Shown: positions 12,819-24,704 of the stretch, one piece after another | How positions within the stretch are numbered: position 1 is the first letter of the stretch | How the letters are laid out: each line of letters begins with the position of its first letter | NCBI GenBank assembly: GCA_021234155.1 | Contig: JAJEKV010000274.1 | Span: 374,001-438,000, forward strand | Source: Isoetes taiwanensis | Lineage: Eukaryota > Streptophyta > Lycopodiopsida > Isoetales > Isoetaceae | Direction of reading: 5' to 3' | Length of the DNA: 64,000 bases | Made by a program: the position numbers and the translations under genes | Notes under the pieces: model-generated | Databases searched by the model: none | What the model was told of the DNA's origin: nothing | Seen by the model: the letters and a program-made list of their open reading frames with translations, nothing else

Positions 12819-14078
12819 ATGGATCTGACTATGCGAAAGGGTCTACTTCAAATTTGCCAAGCACTTCATGTCTTCATCATGCTAGAGTTGTTGAGGCCTA
12901 GTGATGCACGACCGTCAACAAGATATAGGAAGGCATGTATGCAGGTGATTGAATTAGTAAGCTATATGCCTTTCATGAAGAGGGCAAAGCCTATTTGTTG
13001 GGTGCATAAGCGGGTCGAGGGCTTCTACGAGAACATTCTATCACTGAGCCACATAGATAGAATGTTTCGAATGAGGGTTTATAGAGCAACCTTTCAATGG
13101 GTTTGTGATATTTTGCACCCTGTCCTATTGAAACGAGATACCAATATGCGTATGGCAATAGAAGTGCCAAAAAAGGTTGTCATTGCATTGACACGCCTAG
13201 CCATTGGATCTACATTGGACTATGTAGCAGAACTTTATGGAGTTGGCACTACAACGATGCATAGATGTGTTTTGGAATTTAGTCGAGCTATCAAGCTAAA
13301 AATGAGAGAATTGCATTGTGGATTACATTGGCCAAATGAAAAGCAGTGCAAAGAGTTTGCTATTGCATATGAGGCAAAACAAGGCATTCCAAATGTAATT
13401 GGGGCAGTAGATGGCAGTCATATTCCTATCACAGCTCCAGTTGACCATGGTGCAGACTATTACAATAGGAAAGGGTTCCATTCTATACTTCTGCAGGCCA
13501 TTGTGGATTCAAGATGCTTGATATGGGACTATGATATTGGGTGGGCTGGAAGCATGCATGATTGGCCTTTGATGCAAAGAACAACAGCTTATGCTAAATT
13601 TGAGTCTGGTGAAATGAAGAACTATTGTTTGCTTGGGGATGCTCGATACACTCCTAGGCTTTGGTTATTGACACCATTTATCAACAAAGGTACTGGATTT
13701 AAGGATCATGAAAAACATTGGAATTTCATCCAATCAAGTACTAGAATGTCTGTGGAGCGAGCCTTTGGGATACTGAAAGCACGATTCCGCATACTATTGA
13801 AGAAGACATAGACACATCTAAAGCATGTACCAATTGTTGTAGCAGCTTGCTTGGTAATGCATAATTTATGCATTATACATAACGAGGCATTTGATGAGGA
13901 TTGGGTCACTGAGGCAGCCGCAGAGTTAGAAGAAAATGAGGCAAGTGCAAGGGAGGCATTACGTGAACTAGGTGCAGTAAGTGCACACCCAAATGAGAAC
14001 TCTCAGGAGGCTAATGAGAATGGAGTGGACAATTGGAATGAGAAGGAAGAAGGAAGGAAGGAAGGAAGAAACTTTTAA
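12819..14078 (+). pseudogene. PIF/Harbinger DDE transposase, broken
   Basis: This is a HARBI1-like transposase with its catalytic triad visible: Asp at 13410 (GAVDGSHI), Asp at 13560 (GSMHDW) and Glu at 13755 (VERAFGILKARFR). A helix-turn-helix-like segment precedes them (VIALTRLAIGSTLDYVAELYGVGTTTMHRCV). I place the start at ATG 12819, just after the acceptor-like CTTACAG; the frame is open further upstream. A TAG at 13809-13811 interrupts it. The same frame then continues with the usual C-terminal THLKHVPIVVAACLVMHNLC and runs to 14078, where it is cut by the inserted LINE 3' end. With an internal stop and a replaced C-terminus it is probably inactive, although the DDE core is complete. Confidence 0.88.
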
Positions 14079-14195
14079 CGTCCACGGAGCCCAATCGGGC
14101 TATGGGACCACAAGTACAAGACGGGACCGAAGTCCCTTACCAGAACATGGGCCGAAGCCCTTACAAACACAATAAAACATAATCACCCCGGCCCA
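14043..14195 (-). mobile_element. LINE 3' end (severely 5'-truncated), minus strand
   Basis: Read on the minus strand, this ends with the hairpin AGCCC-GATT-GGGCT (14088-14101), then CCGTGGACGTTAAAAG and a TTCC-type tail (the GGAA repeats at 14043-14070 on the plus strand). That is the same 3' signature as the LINE at 6.3 kb. Only about 150 bp is present. It inserted into the 3' end of the Harbinger transposase and replaced its stop. Confidence 0.8.
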
Positions 14196-14380
14196 AAACG
14201 TTGAAGAAGAACTAATTCTACGAGTTTATGTTTTTGTTGCTTATAATATCCTATTGTTTAAATTTGGTTTTTCCGTCAAGTGAAAAACTTTTTAGATTTT
14301 TTTCTAGGCTAATTTTTCTAAGGTTGTGAGGGCTTCTGTTGCCGGTAAAAGTTTACGTCCTCCAAAAATCGGGCATTTTG

Positions 14381-14560
14381 TTCCTCTATGATTTCGAAAT
14401 CCAAATTGGGAGGGTTTATGCAGGTGGATTTTGCCCTCATTTCGGCATGCAGGCCATCGAACAAGTTTGGTCCCTCTATGATTTCGAAATCCAAATTGGA
14501 AGGGTTTATGCAGGTGGATTTTGCCCTCATTTTGGGCATGCAGGCCATGAAGAATATGTT
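14381..14560 (+). repeat. 90-bp tandem duplication
   Basis: Two 90-bp units (14381-14470 and 14471-14560) begin TTCCTCTATGATTTCGAAAT or TCCCTCTATGATTTCGAAAT and are nearly identical. Both are open in the same plus-strand frame and would repeat DFEIQIGRVYAGGFCPHFG, so this may be a duplicated coding segment. Confidence 0.85.
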
Positions 14561-14649
14561 TTTGCAAGTTTTGCCCGGCCTTCGTTGCCGAAAACTGCTG
14601 TCTTCTTCTCTTGAGTCTGCTGTGGTAAGTGATCCTCCCTAAGGTTTCA

Positions 14650-17600
14650 ATGGCACCAGACTTCTTTTGATGGCAATCGCAAAATTTGTTTTAATCTGTG
14701 GAACATTTTTGGAGCTTCGTCCTGAAACTTGGCTATAGAGATTGCCATGCTCCAGAGCCATTGAGTATTCTTGCCATTCTTGCCTCTGGAACAACTTTTT
14801 TCCACGTTAGAAAACCGAGCTGGAAGGCTGGTGTAATGAAGCAGATTTAGACAATGGGAAATATTATGAAAACCGTTTGAGTATTTTTCTAGACACAATG
14901 ATCTATTTTCTGTGCATTACCATAGAATCCATGTCTACAGTGTCAAAAATGTTTTCTACATATTTTTCTAACGATAATCTTCTGTCTTTATGCAGCACAA
15001 TATTTAAAGGATGGCTATGGCAATTTCTGAATTAGCATTTTTATGTTCAATTGCAGCAGATGGTCACAAATTTGAGTGAGGCAGGTGATTTAGAGCAGGC
15101 CCTGTATGATTGTTCCTGTTTTTAAATTTACTATTAGTTTCATCATATTAAATTTGTACAGAGTGCTTTGCATAGTTTTATAGGCTAAAAAAATGATTGT
15201 AACTTTTGTGTAGAAACCAGATTCATGTGCCATCACCAAATAACATTAACCCAGAGGCATTTTGGAGCTTAGTCCTGAAACTTGGCTATAGAGATTGCCA
15301 TGCTTCAGAGCCATTGAGTATTCTTGCCATTCTTGCCTCTGGAACAACTTTTCTCCACGTTAGAAAACCGAGCTGGAAGGCTGGTGTAATGAAGCAGATT
15401 TAGACAATGGGAAATATTATGAAAACCGTTTGAGTATTTTTCTAGACACAATGATCTATTTTTCGTGCATTACCATAGAATCCATGTCTACAGTGTCAAA
15501 AAATGTTTTCTACATATTTTTCTAACGATAATCTTTGTCTTTTTGCAGCACAATATTTAAAGGATGGCCATGGCAATTTCTGAAGTAGCATTTTTATGTT
15601 CAATTGCAGCAGATGGTCACAAATTTGAGTGAGGCAGGTGATTTAGAGCAGGCCCTGTATGATTGTTCCTGTTTTTAAATTTACTATTAGTTTCATCATA
15701 TTAAATTTGTACAGAGTGCTTTGCATAGTTTTATAGGCTAAAAAAATGATTGTAACTTTTGTGTAGAAACCAGATTCATGTGCCATCACCAAATAACATT
15801 AACCCAGAGGCAGATTTGGAATATCATTTATGGTGCAGGCTTATGAAGGTTGGAGAAAACAAATAGTAGGCAAAACACAACTTTGTTGTCTAATCTGGGC
15901 AGATCCAGGGGCTAGCATCTGATGTTTGTTTAAAAGTAGGTATTGGCTTATATATATTCCTTTCATGCCATTCTTAAGCTTTTATTTTCCAAGTTATCTG
16001 GTAATATTGCATACGCATTGCATCACATGCTTTACCCAGGATACTAGAGGTTTGTTGGGTACTTGATATTGTAATCATTTAGTTTTTTCCCATGGCTTCT
16101 GAGTTTGTACGGTTTAAACATCTACATGCATTCTTTTTTCCTGTTGGCTCCAAATTAATCAGTGGCCCAGAGATTTTATTGTCTTTGAATGTTGCACATG
16201 ATGGCTCTGCTTCAGAATAGGCCCACTAATATATTATATATTGGAGATGCATCTTTGACATAACAGTTGAAGATGGCATAAAAGGAAGAGCATGTATTTT
16301 CAGAGTTACCCATACAATTTTACCATTTGTACTACAAGGATATGGGACAATCTTTGAGCTTTTTCTGGAACTTCCAAAGTGTGGTTCTATTATGGCCTTT
16401 GATGGGTATGCCACGATTCCTGAGTTGCTTTAATGGAGTTTTTTAGGCCCCCCAAATAGATCTGCTCTGTCTCTTCTTTTTTCAGACCCATTTTCTTCCT
16501 TTATCGCGTGTAGCCATTTCGTAAAAAAAATGCTCTTCATATCCTATGTAGCATGCAAAAGATGGACATTATACAGCCTTTATGTCAGTTGTTTGCTCTG
16601 CAGCATTTATAGAGAAGAAAGTAGGGGCATTTGGGGATCTGATAAGGTAAGATAGACAGAGATGTATTTTACAACACGTTTCTTTGAGTTGGGTAGAGTT
16701 CTTTCTCTTCGATGAATTATAGTGGCTTCATAAGCGTTGCTTTAGGGCCTTTAGGGCCTGAGAGCCAAATCAATTAAAAAAATATAGTAATATTTGCAGA
16801 CCTAAGGTATGTTGTTTCCAGCTTGCTTTTCTTTCTTTAAAACTGTCAGATTGCATGTTCTTGCAATAAGAATTATGATCTTGCCGATGATAATTTCTTT
16901 CTTATACATAATGATTGCTAGATGTTTGAGTTGTGCAGGTTGTGTCCCCGGATGAAAAATATGGACTCATAAGCATTGCAGACCAATCTTCAGGTCATGT
17001 ATGCGGTGGGGCTGAGAGCTAGGTCAGGTAGAAGGAGTTAATGATATTTGCACGTCATTTCTTAGGAAGTTGCCATGTTTTCTTCTACTACATAAGGTCT
17101 CTTGGTTATATTTGAGTTATATTACAAGTACATTTTGACAATAATATCTTCTTGCAGGTAGTAGAAATCCAGTCTGTGGGATTGCTTCAGACCAACCATC
17201 CCTTCATTACGTTATGCGTTGGGAAACCTTCAGGTATTCTTTCTAAAAAACACCTGCCAAATTAGCAATAGTGCATTCCACAAGTGTTTGATTTTGATAT
17301 GGTTATAATGTGTGTTGTTCTCCATCCCGGAAATATAGGATTTTGGTCCCCATTTTTATTTTTTTTCCAGTCGGTTGATGGTTCCCTATTTATTCTTTTC
17401 TCCAATCGGTTGCTCAGAGGCTTATAATTTTCTCTTACAATATTTGTGTAGAGAATAGCTTTGGCTCTTACTTTGTCCATTCGAGCTTCATATTTTAGCC
17501 ATAAATAGCAATGACGGTAGCCATGAACAGCAGATCCAAACCAGTTCTGCTTCAATCGCTCATGTGCATGAAAATAGATGCTTCGGTAGAACTTTTCAAT

Positions 17601-19343
17601 GGTATACTACTAATTATCCAACTGTATGCCAAGTGCCTTCAACAACAAATCTAGAATAATATATATTCGGCCACTAAATGCATTCATCTATAGACTAACC
17701 ATCTTTAACCTTTCGGGAACAAAACTTTGGGCATCGACCCAGCTCCAAATAAGCTGATTCTTTTATTGTCCTCACAAGCACATCAACCAACTTCCTATTG
17801 ATGTCATCTTGCTAGGAAGACAAATTAGCAAATCACAAAATCCATGAAAGGCTTTCGTTCTTCAAGATAGAAGTAACCATGCGAACTAGAGGTGCTTATG
17901 GAATTTGTGGTTATAGCTTAGATGCAAACAACATAACTTTTGAACAGAACATATGATCATGAAACCACCTTGCCAAAACTCTTTATTCAAAGGTCTTCCG
18001 TTTCCTCTAGACTCTATTGTTTATTTTGCAAAAGGTCCTTAGTATCTTCTAGATTCTTTTGTATTTGATGTGTGAAGATATTATATGCATTTATTAGAGG
18101 CAGCTCAAGAGGACAACACAGAAGAATGAGAAACTGTTTATAACAGCAAGCAATGTCCTTCGATGAGGTAAACATTTTGCGTGTGCAGTTGGATGGGCTG
18201 CTCAAAATAGAAGTTTTGTAAATCCCTCCCATATCTTGATGATTATTTAGCCTGGCCAATTGCTTTGTCCTACTTTCACAACTTCCTTCAAATATAACTT
18301 AGTAACTATCAAATGGTTGATGGCATTATCATGTTTACATTTGTATCATTGTATATCATATTATTATTTAGAATGTATATTTTTATCAGAATTTGTGATA
18401 CTCTTGCAAGGGCAAAAATAAGTTAGTGTCATTACAGGCATAGGTCATGAGATGTATACTAATTTGATTTAACTACTTTTTAGCCCCACGATATTAGAGT
18501 GCGGCATGGTATCGGTCATCTCCTTCAAAGAACAACTCAAAGATCTGGCAGTTGTCTTGGGAAAATGAGCCTACATCAGCCAATGGAGCCGAAAGCAAGC
18601 AAGTTAAGGATTTATGTGGTGACTACTCTCTTTCTTATTTCAAACTTAGATTTGTGACATAAATCCAGCATATCATAATATATCTGTATGAAACTAGAGC
18701 ACAAAGTTTAGAGGTATTAGGAGTTGCATAAATTGCAAAGCTTCTAGAGGATGATTGAAATGTTTAAAAGGTAGCAAATGCAAAATTTGCAGCCTTCTTG
18801 GTATGTTCAGAAGTGTTCATGGGTGCAGAGACCATGCTCTAGCACCAAGTTGAATGCGATTGTGCTATAGCACTTATGGCCTGTGGTAGATCACCATCTT
18901 TGTCTTTCAGCTTTGTTAGAACTGGCATAGTCTATTATATTCACATTTGGTGCGTCACGTATACAATAGAAACTGGAATGTAAACAACCCACTCTATTGG
19001 TGTTCAAAATGCATGCAAGTCCATGGAAATTGTCATCATGGAACGATTGACTCATATCCGTCAACAGGACCCTCATCACATATGCAAGGGAGAAGTTTCA
19101 ACTATAGGTGTATTGCTAGCAAATAATACATTTGGCTCGCCATCATTCTCTTACCATCGTTGTTGTTATTCTGATTAAAATAACTAAATCCCTAATACAA
19201 AGGCATTTAGGAGCTTCTAATCTCACTCTCTTATTCATGTGCAGTCATGGCGTTATGATATGAGAAAGAGTTTATGCCTTCCTATTACGGATAGACATGC
19301 ATGGAATAGGAGAAATGGCATCCAAGATGTTGATCCTGCTTAA
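14650..19343 (+). pseudogene. Candidate multi-exon gene or captured gene fragments, unrecognised
   Basis: Several short open segments on the plus strand are bounded by good splice signals. One begins after TTTGCTCTGCAG near 16604 and ends at a GATAAG/GTAAGA donor near 16648. One follows TTGTGCAG near 16940. One follows TTCTTGCAG near 17158 and ends at TTCAG/GTATTC near 17233. The last follows CATGTGCAG at 19244 and ends at a TAA at 19341-19343. A 56-codon open segment lies at 16262-16432. The 552-bp duplication also holds open segments (for example 15214-15403). I recognise none of the encoded sequences and cannot build one continuous frame. The region ends just before a Helitron 3' end, so these could be exons captured by that Helitron. 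A resident gene is the alternative. Confidence 0.3.
14706..15809 (+). repeat. 552-bp tandem duplication
   Basis: Units 14706-15257 and 15258-15809 align with only scattered differences (for example CTTCGTCC against CTTAGTCC, and a few single-base gaps). Each contains the same possible exon and intron pieces, so an exon-bearing block has been duplicated recently. Confidence 0.9.
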
Positions 19344-20564
19344 CAATGGCTACTATGGTGCAGATTGGGGCGAAAGTTTTAGCTTCATGTGCCCGTCATC
19401 ATGACGAATCTTTCTGAAATAGAACATGCAAATCGATGGTAACTTCCCAAACAGCTCTGTTGGTTATGCGACCAATTGATTGTAATATAGCCTATATCGA
19501 TATTGATTGCTGGCAACATCCGGTGGAGGCAAGTTGTATGGATGCAAACATGATGTAGACCAGTTATGGTTTGAACATGAATCAAATATATCTTGGAACT
19601 ATTTGATCGGGCTGCAAGCTGCAACATATGATTTGTTGTTGAGACAGTTGTTGGTTGGTTATTATAATGCATTGTCTTAGATTTTTTCAAGCTTAAATTG
19701 CTGCCTGTTTTGCAGGCTTAAATTCTGCATGTTTTGATCATCTTAAGTAAAAAAAAAATTGGCATCACAATTTTTGCAGAGTTCAATTTCAACTGTTTCA
19801 AATTCCCGACATTTTCGCCATAATTCATCCGGACCGAGAATGTACCATGGTGCTCTTCATAATTTGGACTTATTTCATGGTCCATTGTGATGCATAATTC
19901 AGCCATACCAGGTCAAAGATGCATGGTAAGATAAATGAGTCAAAAGATGCATGGTAAGATAAATGAACAGAAAACAAGAAAACATGCAATCTCATATTGC
20001 TATTGGACCATTGCTTGGTCTGAAATCTATATGCAATACATTTATAGTGGATAACATTGCTAGGAAAGAACCCGTCGAGCAAGCGTCCAAATTTCAACTA
20101 TGTTAACCCTAATATAGGACATTGTCGGTTGTTTGTTAACCCCAATACAAGACATTGTTGTGAAGCATAGGCAATGTATGGTGCAAATTTAAATTTGCTA
20201 TTGAGAAGAATATCAAGTTGTTTGTTCAATCTGTTAGTATAAATACACATTTGGAATTTGTATACAATACAATTCATGATGCTTTTTCATAATTCTCTTG
20301 GAACTATATGCTTTAGTCAATTAACATTGTACATTACAACATGCCTTTTCATTGCATCTAAGTTAAACATACTATAACATACTTACAGTTCAACATCTGA
20401 GATGAAATTCATAATTTTGTGCACAATAGGCTTTTATCTTCATCCATGAATCTTAAAGGGTTGCTCTATAGTACCCTCTTGCTCCTTCTTTCCCAAAAAG
20501 CCACATTTCCTAGCCAACTGTCAACAATCTCCTTCCTCCCCTCGCCTATCAAGTTGTTACTAAA

Positions 20565-20592
20565 GCCCGGCAACGCCGGGCACCATAACTAG
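20565..20592 (+). mobile_element. Helitron 3' terminus, plus strand
   Basis: The hairpin GCCCGGCAACGCCGGGC (20565-20581; 7-bp stem, 3-base loop) is followed 7 bases later by CTAG (20589-20592) and then a T. This is the standard Helitron end, a hairpin about 10 bases before CTRR with insertion between A and T. The same 17-bp hairpin ends the minus-strand Helitron at 60240. The body extends leftward; its 5' TC end was not located. Confidence 0.75.
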
Positions 20593-20799
20593 TTGTTTTT
20601 AATAATAAGACATGTCTTATTTTTGTGTAGTGGAAAAGTGTGAATATAAGACATGTCTTATATTAATAAGACGTGTCTTATAATAATGTAATGGAAAACT
20701 GTTTTTTTTAAGACATGTCTTAAGTATGACATGGAGCCCAAAAGGGTGTCTTATAATTATGTGACAGCCATAAAATAAGACTGCCGTGGAAAAAGGGCC
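20593..20799 (+). repeat. Right end of the Harbinger element with palindrome cluster
   Basis: This 207-bp piece carries four copies of AAGACATGTCTT or the one-change version AAGACGTGTCTT, and ends with the 17-bp TIR at 20783-20799 followed by TAA. It starts exactly where the Helitron ends, which supports insertion of the Helitron into the Harbinger element. Confidence 0.65.
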
Positions 20800-20809
20800 T
20801 AAGTCAAAT

Positions 20810-23180
20810 ATCAAAAGAAGAGGCTATATACCAAAATAGACAAATTTGAAATGTGGTTGTAGTAAGGAATCCTCTTCTAGTGAAAAGAGGTCAAAGTTGC
20901 ACAATTGAACAGAGAGAATAAAAAACATGAATATGTAGAGAATGGGAGATATTCAAATGAATATGTCGGGCCTAGGTCTAGGTCGAAGGTAAGGTCATGG
21001 GCAACAGTTAAACACAAGATGAAGGCCAAAAGCACCGTAATCTAAATACAAAGTGATGAAAATGTCAAATCAAAGCACACCACGACGACTACCTTGGAAA
21101 AAACAAATAAGCCTAGCGAAAAAACAACCAAGTGAAACAAAGAATAATATGAGATTTAACTCCAAACAAAAGGGGATATGCATACAAAACTAGAGCTTAA
21201 TGGAACACATTAGATAACAAACACTTTCAAAAGCAAGAAAAAAAGTAACATCGAAACAATTGCAATCTCTTTTAATAGTGAGTTGCATTCTAACAGTAAA
21301 TAAAATTAACAAACCCAACAAAGTTATAAAGTTGGAATCTTCGCTACCCATGTGTTGAACCTTGAACCATCACAAGTCACTAGACCTTATTGGTCTTAGA
21401 TAAGAGATATCATTATATTTCAAAGGACAACTATATGAAGACCACCTTTACTTTAATGGTTTGTTGTAGAAGGAATATCCCTTTTAGATACAGACAGTGT
21501 AACGCCAGGGCAACACAGGGCTCCAGATTTGGGGGGTTCTTCCCCAGAATTTCCGGTTTAAGTTGTTAAAATCTAGTTTCTTTAATAGATGCCGAAAAAT
21601 TTCCGATCAAAATTTTGTAAAATGTTTGTTAAGTCGCAAATTAGAGGATATTTTCTGAAAAGTCCGATAAGTAGCAACAAAGCACGGCATTTTGCCAGTT
21701 TAAGCAAAATCTAATCTGGAGGCCTGGGGCAACAATGCAGATGCATTGTAGAGGCAGGTGAAATAGGAAAAAACAACATCAGTATTGGGTTATGCAAACC
21801 TCGAATTTAGCTTTTACATTAATTAACAAAAATGTGGCTCATTACTAATACCTTTATGGATTTCTGAGGAAAAAACCCTCTAATTTACCAGATTTTACAT
21901 TATTTTCTATCAAATTTGCTGGCATTTGCTTTATTCAAATGGGATTTTTCCAAGTTTGATTGAAATTTGATTGAAAATTCTAGGGAAGAACCCCCTAATT
22001 TTGGCCCTTGATTATAGGGTCGTATAGGGACCTTATTGGTTCATTTTCATCATGGATTGCTTAAGGGAAGGTAACATAGAGAATACTTATCACTATTTTG
22101 CCAAATGCCTGAATGATATGGGACGTTCAATAACATATAATCCTTAACGGGAATAAAAACCAAGAGAATTTTGTATTACATGATGAAGATAGCAGAGCTA
22201 TGTGGAAGCAGAGCCATTGCAAGATCAGTTATATATGCTTGCTTCCACTGCAAGATAAGTTATCTATGATTTTTTTATCTGTTGTGCATTATCAATCATC
22301 ATTATACTGAAAATCATCAGTACTAGAAGCTCCTCTAGCTTACAGCTCCTTGATTATATGCTTGCATCTGGGAGCTACAGAAAATAAATCAGCATATATA
22401 TGCAATGTGGTTTAAACAGATATAAGGAACTAATAGATATCAAAACAATTCAATGAAAAGGAACTTGCTACAATCTGCCTAGAAGTAGCGTCTTGAATGC
22501 AAATCTGCGAGCTTTTTCAATGCAGATTTGTTCGTTCATCGCATCAAACCTATGCATGGCATCCCTGGACTGATAATGTGATATAGTTTTGATATGAATA
22601 TAGTGCAAACCACTTTTGCCAGAAAAATGTTTGCCTAACAAGTAAAGCAAAAAGAGCAACTAATGCCCAAAATCCTGGCAATAGCTGTACCAAATCGAAA
22701 GCTTTACCTCCACATAAGATGCTGAGGATCGATTTCTTAACTGGAGACAGATCGGGTGGAGCACGAATTCGTGTACGAAATCCAAATAGAAGGCATGCAT
22801 GTCAAATCTCGGTGCTTGTAATAAATTTAGTTCATTTAAATCTGGTGGATTGGCAGATGAGAATCATGTGGGTCTCTAAAAGGGAACTTCCCCAATTTTG
22901 TCAATTTAGAACTTTCCCAAGTTTGTGTTGAACTTGGGGAGATTTCCAATTGGCAAAATTGGGGAGGTTTCAATTTTTTAGAGGATAACCCAATTGGGGT
23001 GGAGATAGTTTGAGCAAATTAAAGCCTCGGGAAAGAAAGACAAGACAAAACAAAACGTTAGGAAAGAGAAACGAAATGCCCAAATTTAGACCAATAAAGT
23101 TAATTCGATGAATATAATGTAGGCCACACATAGATAATGAGTGCAAGTGTAAAACAAAACAAAGAAGATAGAAGGAAAGC
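20810..23180. other. AT-rich stretch without a recognised gene
   Basis: Only short frames occur, none recognisable. There is no long inverted repeat or array. Base composition is uniformly AT-rich, as in old intergenic DNA. Confidence 0.4.
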
Positions 23181-23183
23181 CAA

Positions 23184-23475
23184 TAAAGTCAAAACAATAA
23201 ATGTAGGAGAATTAGAATGTATCTAATTTGTTCGTCCACGAAGACCAATAGGCCTATGGGACTCGAAGACCACAATAGATGTATAAAGTCAAAACGATAA
23301 ACGTAAGAGATATTGAATTGTATGATTTATTTTTATCATCCACAAAGACCAATAGGCCTATGGGACCCAAATAGCACATCGAATATATAAAGTCCAAATA
23401 ATAAATATAAGAGAATTGAATTGATTTTTATCATCCACAAGACCAATAGACCTATGTAACTCGAACAAAAAGCAA
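23184..23475 (-). repeat. Three tandem units carrying LINE-type 3' ends
   Basis: Three units of roughly 95-105 bp each contain, on the minus strand, an AGGCC/GGTCT-type hairpin (23242-23255, 23346-23359, 23440-23453) followed by GTGGAYGA. Two of them continue into TAAAAAT. This is the LINE 3' signature of the window. Each unit also has a TAAAGTCAAAA-type flank, so a LINE or SINE-like 3' end together with its flank has been tandemly amplified. Confidence 0.7.
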
Positions 23476-24114
23476 AGCAGATGTATTACTACCTAAGATT
23501 AAAAAATACGGCCCTGAAAGGTTTCTGAGGGAAAACAGTTTTGCAGTAAAATTATCCATCATCGTGGAGATACGATCGCAGTATCACTACTGAAGTCGTG
23601 TGTAGCATCATATAGAGCAGGTGGTATATAGAGGACTATACAAAAAAAGGTAGGAAAGTCAAATCAATAAATGCAAGAGAGGACTTCACAAGAAGATAGG
23701 TACGCACAAGCAAAGGCATTGGAAGCAAAGTAAAGACTTAAAGGTACACCAATAAAGTCAAATGGATAAGTATAAGGCACGAATACATAAGAAGATAGTA
23801 ATGATTATATAATACATAAGGTCAAAGGTAAAGTTTATAAACCCAAAGATGGACAATGTCCTGCATATATGCGTGTCGGTTTATTCATAGCTGGACAACA
23901 TTTTGCCACATTGTTCAATGAAAATGTGGCATACTTCAAGTGCTATTGAAAAAAACAAAAGGGTGCTAGAATGGCACCTAAGCTTAATTTAACACGGCAT
24001 AGAAAGAGTCACGAAGACTAGGTAACTGTTCTAAATGTGTGGCTAGTTTTTTATTTTGTGTCCAACCAACTCCTTCATAGATATTATGATAGATAGATAG
24101 GATAGAGAAAAGCA

Positions 24115-24121
24115 TATAAAA
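24115..24121 (+). promoter_or_regulatory. TATA box of dirigent gene
   Basis: TATAAAA lies 56 bp upstream of the start codon of the dirigent-like gene. A second AT-rich TTATAAAA lies at about 24144, closer to the ATG. Confidence 0.55.
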
Positions 24122-24170
24122 TCCAGTCTAGGCGACCACATACTTATAAAATTAGTTGCAGAAATAGAAT

Positions 24171-24704
24171 ATGAAGGCGACGATGATGATGCTGTTGTGG
24201 ATGCCACTACTATGGGCACTCTCAGTCCATAGTTCTAAGCATGAGCACCAGATAGATAATATGGAGTTTTACATCCATACTAAAGGTTCTGCCCCCAATC
24301 AAACTGCTATAGTTGTAGCTGGACAAAATGGTGATCGTGTCACTGTCCAGTTTGGTACTGTTTCAGTTGGTGATCTCCTTCTCACTGAACTCCAATCCAA
24401 TACTTCAAAGCAAGTGGGTCGCCTCAAAATCATGGTTCTCAATGCCGATAGCAACGTTGCTGTTGCTCATGCTCATGAATTTATGAGTGTTGTTATTGAG
24501 ACAAAGCAATACAATGGCACCTTCGCTATCAATGGTAGAGATATTGTTGATGGTTCAGAGCTAGCAATTGTTGGTGGAACAGGGGACTTCCGAGGAGTGA
24601 AGGGTTGGGCTAATTTCACTCATGTTGAAATCAATTTTCCGGATTCAGTGACTCATGTGAATGCTACCCTATTATATCCACCATCTTTCTTATACTACAA
24701 TTAG
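24171..24704 (+). CDS. Dirigent-like protein, secreted
   Basis: The frame encodes 177 residues, the usual length for a dirigent protein. These extracellular eight-stranded beta-barrel proteins steer stereoselective coupling of phenoxy radicals in lignan and related pathways. Residues 1-20 are a signal peptide (Met-rich, then LLWMPLLWALSVHSS). Family features follow: an N-terminal FYIHTKG strand, FGTVSVGDLLLTE, a VGRLKIMVLNAD strand, FMSVVIETKQYNGTFAINGRD, the hallmark VGGTGDFRGVKGW, and a hydrophobic last strand ending LLYPPSFLYYN. There are several possible N-glycosylation sites (for example NQT, NGT, NFT, NAT). No intron interrupts it, as is common in the family. It is intact; its substrate cannot be told from sequence. 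Confidence 0.92.
   Translation: MKATMMMLLWMPLLWALSVHSSKHEHQIDNMEFYIHTKGSAPNQTAIVVAGQNGDRVTVQFGTVSVGDLLLTELQSNTSKQVGRLKIMVLNADSNVAVAHAHEFMSVVIETKQYNGTFAINGRDIVDGSELAIVGGTGDFRGVKGWANFTHVEINFPDSVTHVNATLLYPPSFLYYN

Larger units (their letters stand above)
11334..20799 (+). mobile_element. Candidate PIF/Harbinger DNA transposon with nested insertions
   Basis: The left end is GGCCCTTTTTCCATGGC (11334-11350). The right end, read inward on the minus strand, is GGCCCTTTTTCCACGGC (20783-20799), 16 of 17 identical. Each end is flanked by TAA (11331-11333 and 20800-20802), the 3-bp duplication typical of this superfamily. Both ends also carry the 12-bp palindrome AAGACATGTCTT: once on the left at 11430, and at 20607, 20648, 20710 and (one change) 20668 on the right. 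Inside lie the two proteins that define the superfamily, a Myb-like ORF and a DDE transposase. At 9.5 kb it is long for the family. A LINE fragment and an apparent Helitron, whose 3' end is at 20592, probably account for much of the excess. Confidence 0.6.

Noticed and set aside
14381-14560. The 90-bp duplication as a zinc-finger or other repeat-domain protein
   Set aside because: Only two units exist and the repeated DFEIQIGRVYAGGF stretch has no metal-binding pattern.
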